5,482 nucleotides of DNA from Dehalococcoidia bacterium (GTDB taxonomy: Bacteria > Chloroflexota > Dehalococcoidia > Lucifugimonadales > Lucifugimonadaceae): NCBI GenBank assembly GCA_028278465.1, contig JANQEF010000277.1, positions 1-5,482 on the forward strand. Reading direction: 5' to 3'. The notes below the pieces were generated by a model. That model searched no databases, had not been told where the DNA came from, and saw only the letters and a program-made list of their open reading frames with translations. Positions 5,412-5,482 of this stretch are shown in pieces. Positions within the stretch are counted from its first letter, which is position 1. Each line of letters begins with the position of its first letter. A program made the translations under genes and the position numbers.

Positions 5412-5422
5412 CTCCGCCGCAC

Positions 5423-5482
5423 CTAATCCCCGGCCAGGACCTCGCCGTCTACGGGCGTCACCTCGACACCCTGTTCGCGCAC
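5423..5482 (-). CDS. C-terminal end of an unidentified gene
   Basis: The last 19 codons of a minus-strand frame run in from the right edge and end at a TAG (5425-5423). The visible tail reads VREQGVEVTPVDGEVLAGD. Third codon positions are mostly G or C, as in the other genes here, and a hairpin with four Ts follows the stop, which together suggest real coding. The family cannot be recognised from so short a piece. If real, it would be transcribed in the same direction as, and upstream of, the methyltransferase gene. Confidence 0.45.
   Translation of the reverse strand: MREQGVEVTPVDGEVLAGD

Noticed and set aside
5217..5422. Promoter or small gene in the gap upstream of the methyltransferase
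   Set aside because: The best -10-like box on the minus strand (TATGCT) has its only -35-like partner (TTGCTG) 20 bp away, too far to be convincing. The open frames here have no ribosome site or family signal.

Overview
The window is GC-rich bacterial DNA (by eye about 60-65% G+C), gene-dense, with short intergenic gaps. No rRNA, tRNA, phage, transposase or CRISPR genes are visible. The source is probably a free-living environmental bacterium. A Chloroflexota lineage (SAR202/Dehalococcoidia-like) is my best guess. The reasons are the GGKVAVN variant in AroB, a CysO-type ubiquitin-like protein, a ThuA/SMP-30 sugar gene pair, and dispersed short repeats of the CCTGAGCTTGTCGAAGG kind. An actinobacterium cannot be excluded, and this assignment is from memory of families, not a search.

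Layout. (1) 1-1645, plus strand: the end of a shikimate pathway operon. It holds an almost complete shikimate kinase (aroK, only the extreme N-terminus missing) overlapping 3-dehydroquinate synthase (aroB) by 11 bp. (2) 1652-1930, minus strand: a 92-residue MoaD/ThiS/CysO-type sulfur-carrier protein, convergent with aroB and only 6 bp away. It has an unusual extra alanine after the C-terminal Gly-Gly. (3) 1931-2169: a divergent control region with one weak promoter candidate in each direction. (4) 2170-3763, plus strand: a probable two-gene carbohydrate unit, a ThuA-like protein followed 58 bp later by an SMP-30/gluconolactonase-family lactonase. (5) 3764-4047: a 284-bp non-coding island packed with short hairpins, a four-run G-quadruplex motif and two exact 24-bp direct repeats. 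(6) 4048-4380, plus strand: a small ABM-type (dimeric alpha/beta barrel) protein. It converges with a class I SAM-dependent methyltransferase (4377-5216, minus strand). The two stop codons share one palindromic CTAG. (7) 5217-5422: about 200 bp without a recognisable gene or a convincing promoter. (8) 5423-5482, minus strand: the last 19 codons of a gene that enters from beyond the right edge.

How the genes relate: AroB (step 2) and AroK (step 5) serve chorismate and aromatic amino acid synthesis. The sulfur-carrier protein probably serves cysteine, cofactor or tRNA sulfur transfer. The ThuA/SMP-30 pair probably handles oxidised sugars or sugar lactones. The remaining genes look like independent housekeeping or accessory functions. 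I do not see a convincing new multi-gene system. The best leads are the Gly-Gly-Ala tail of the sulfur carrier, the repeat/hairpin/G-quadruplex island, and the shared CTAG stop.
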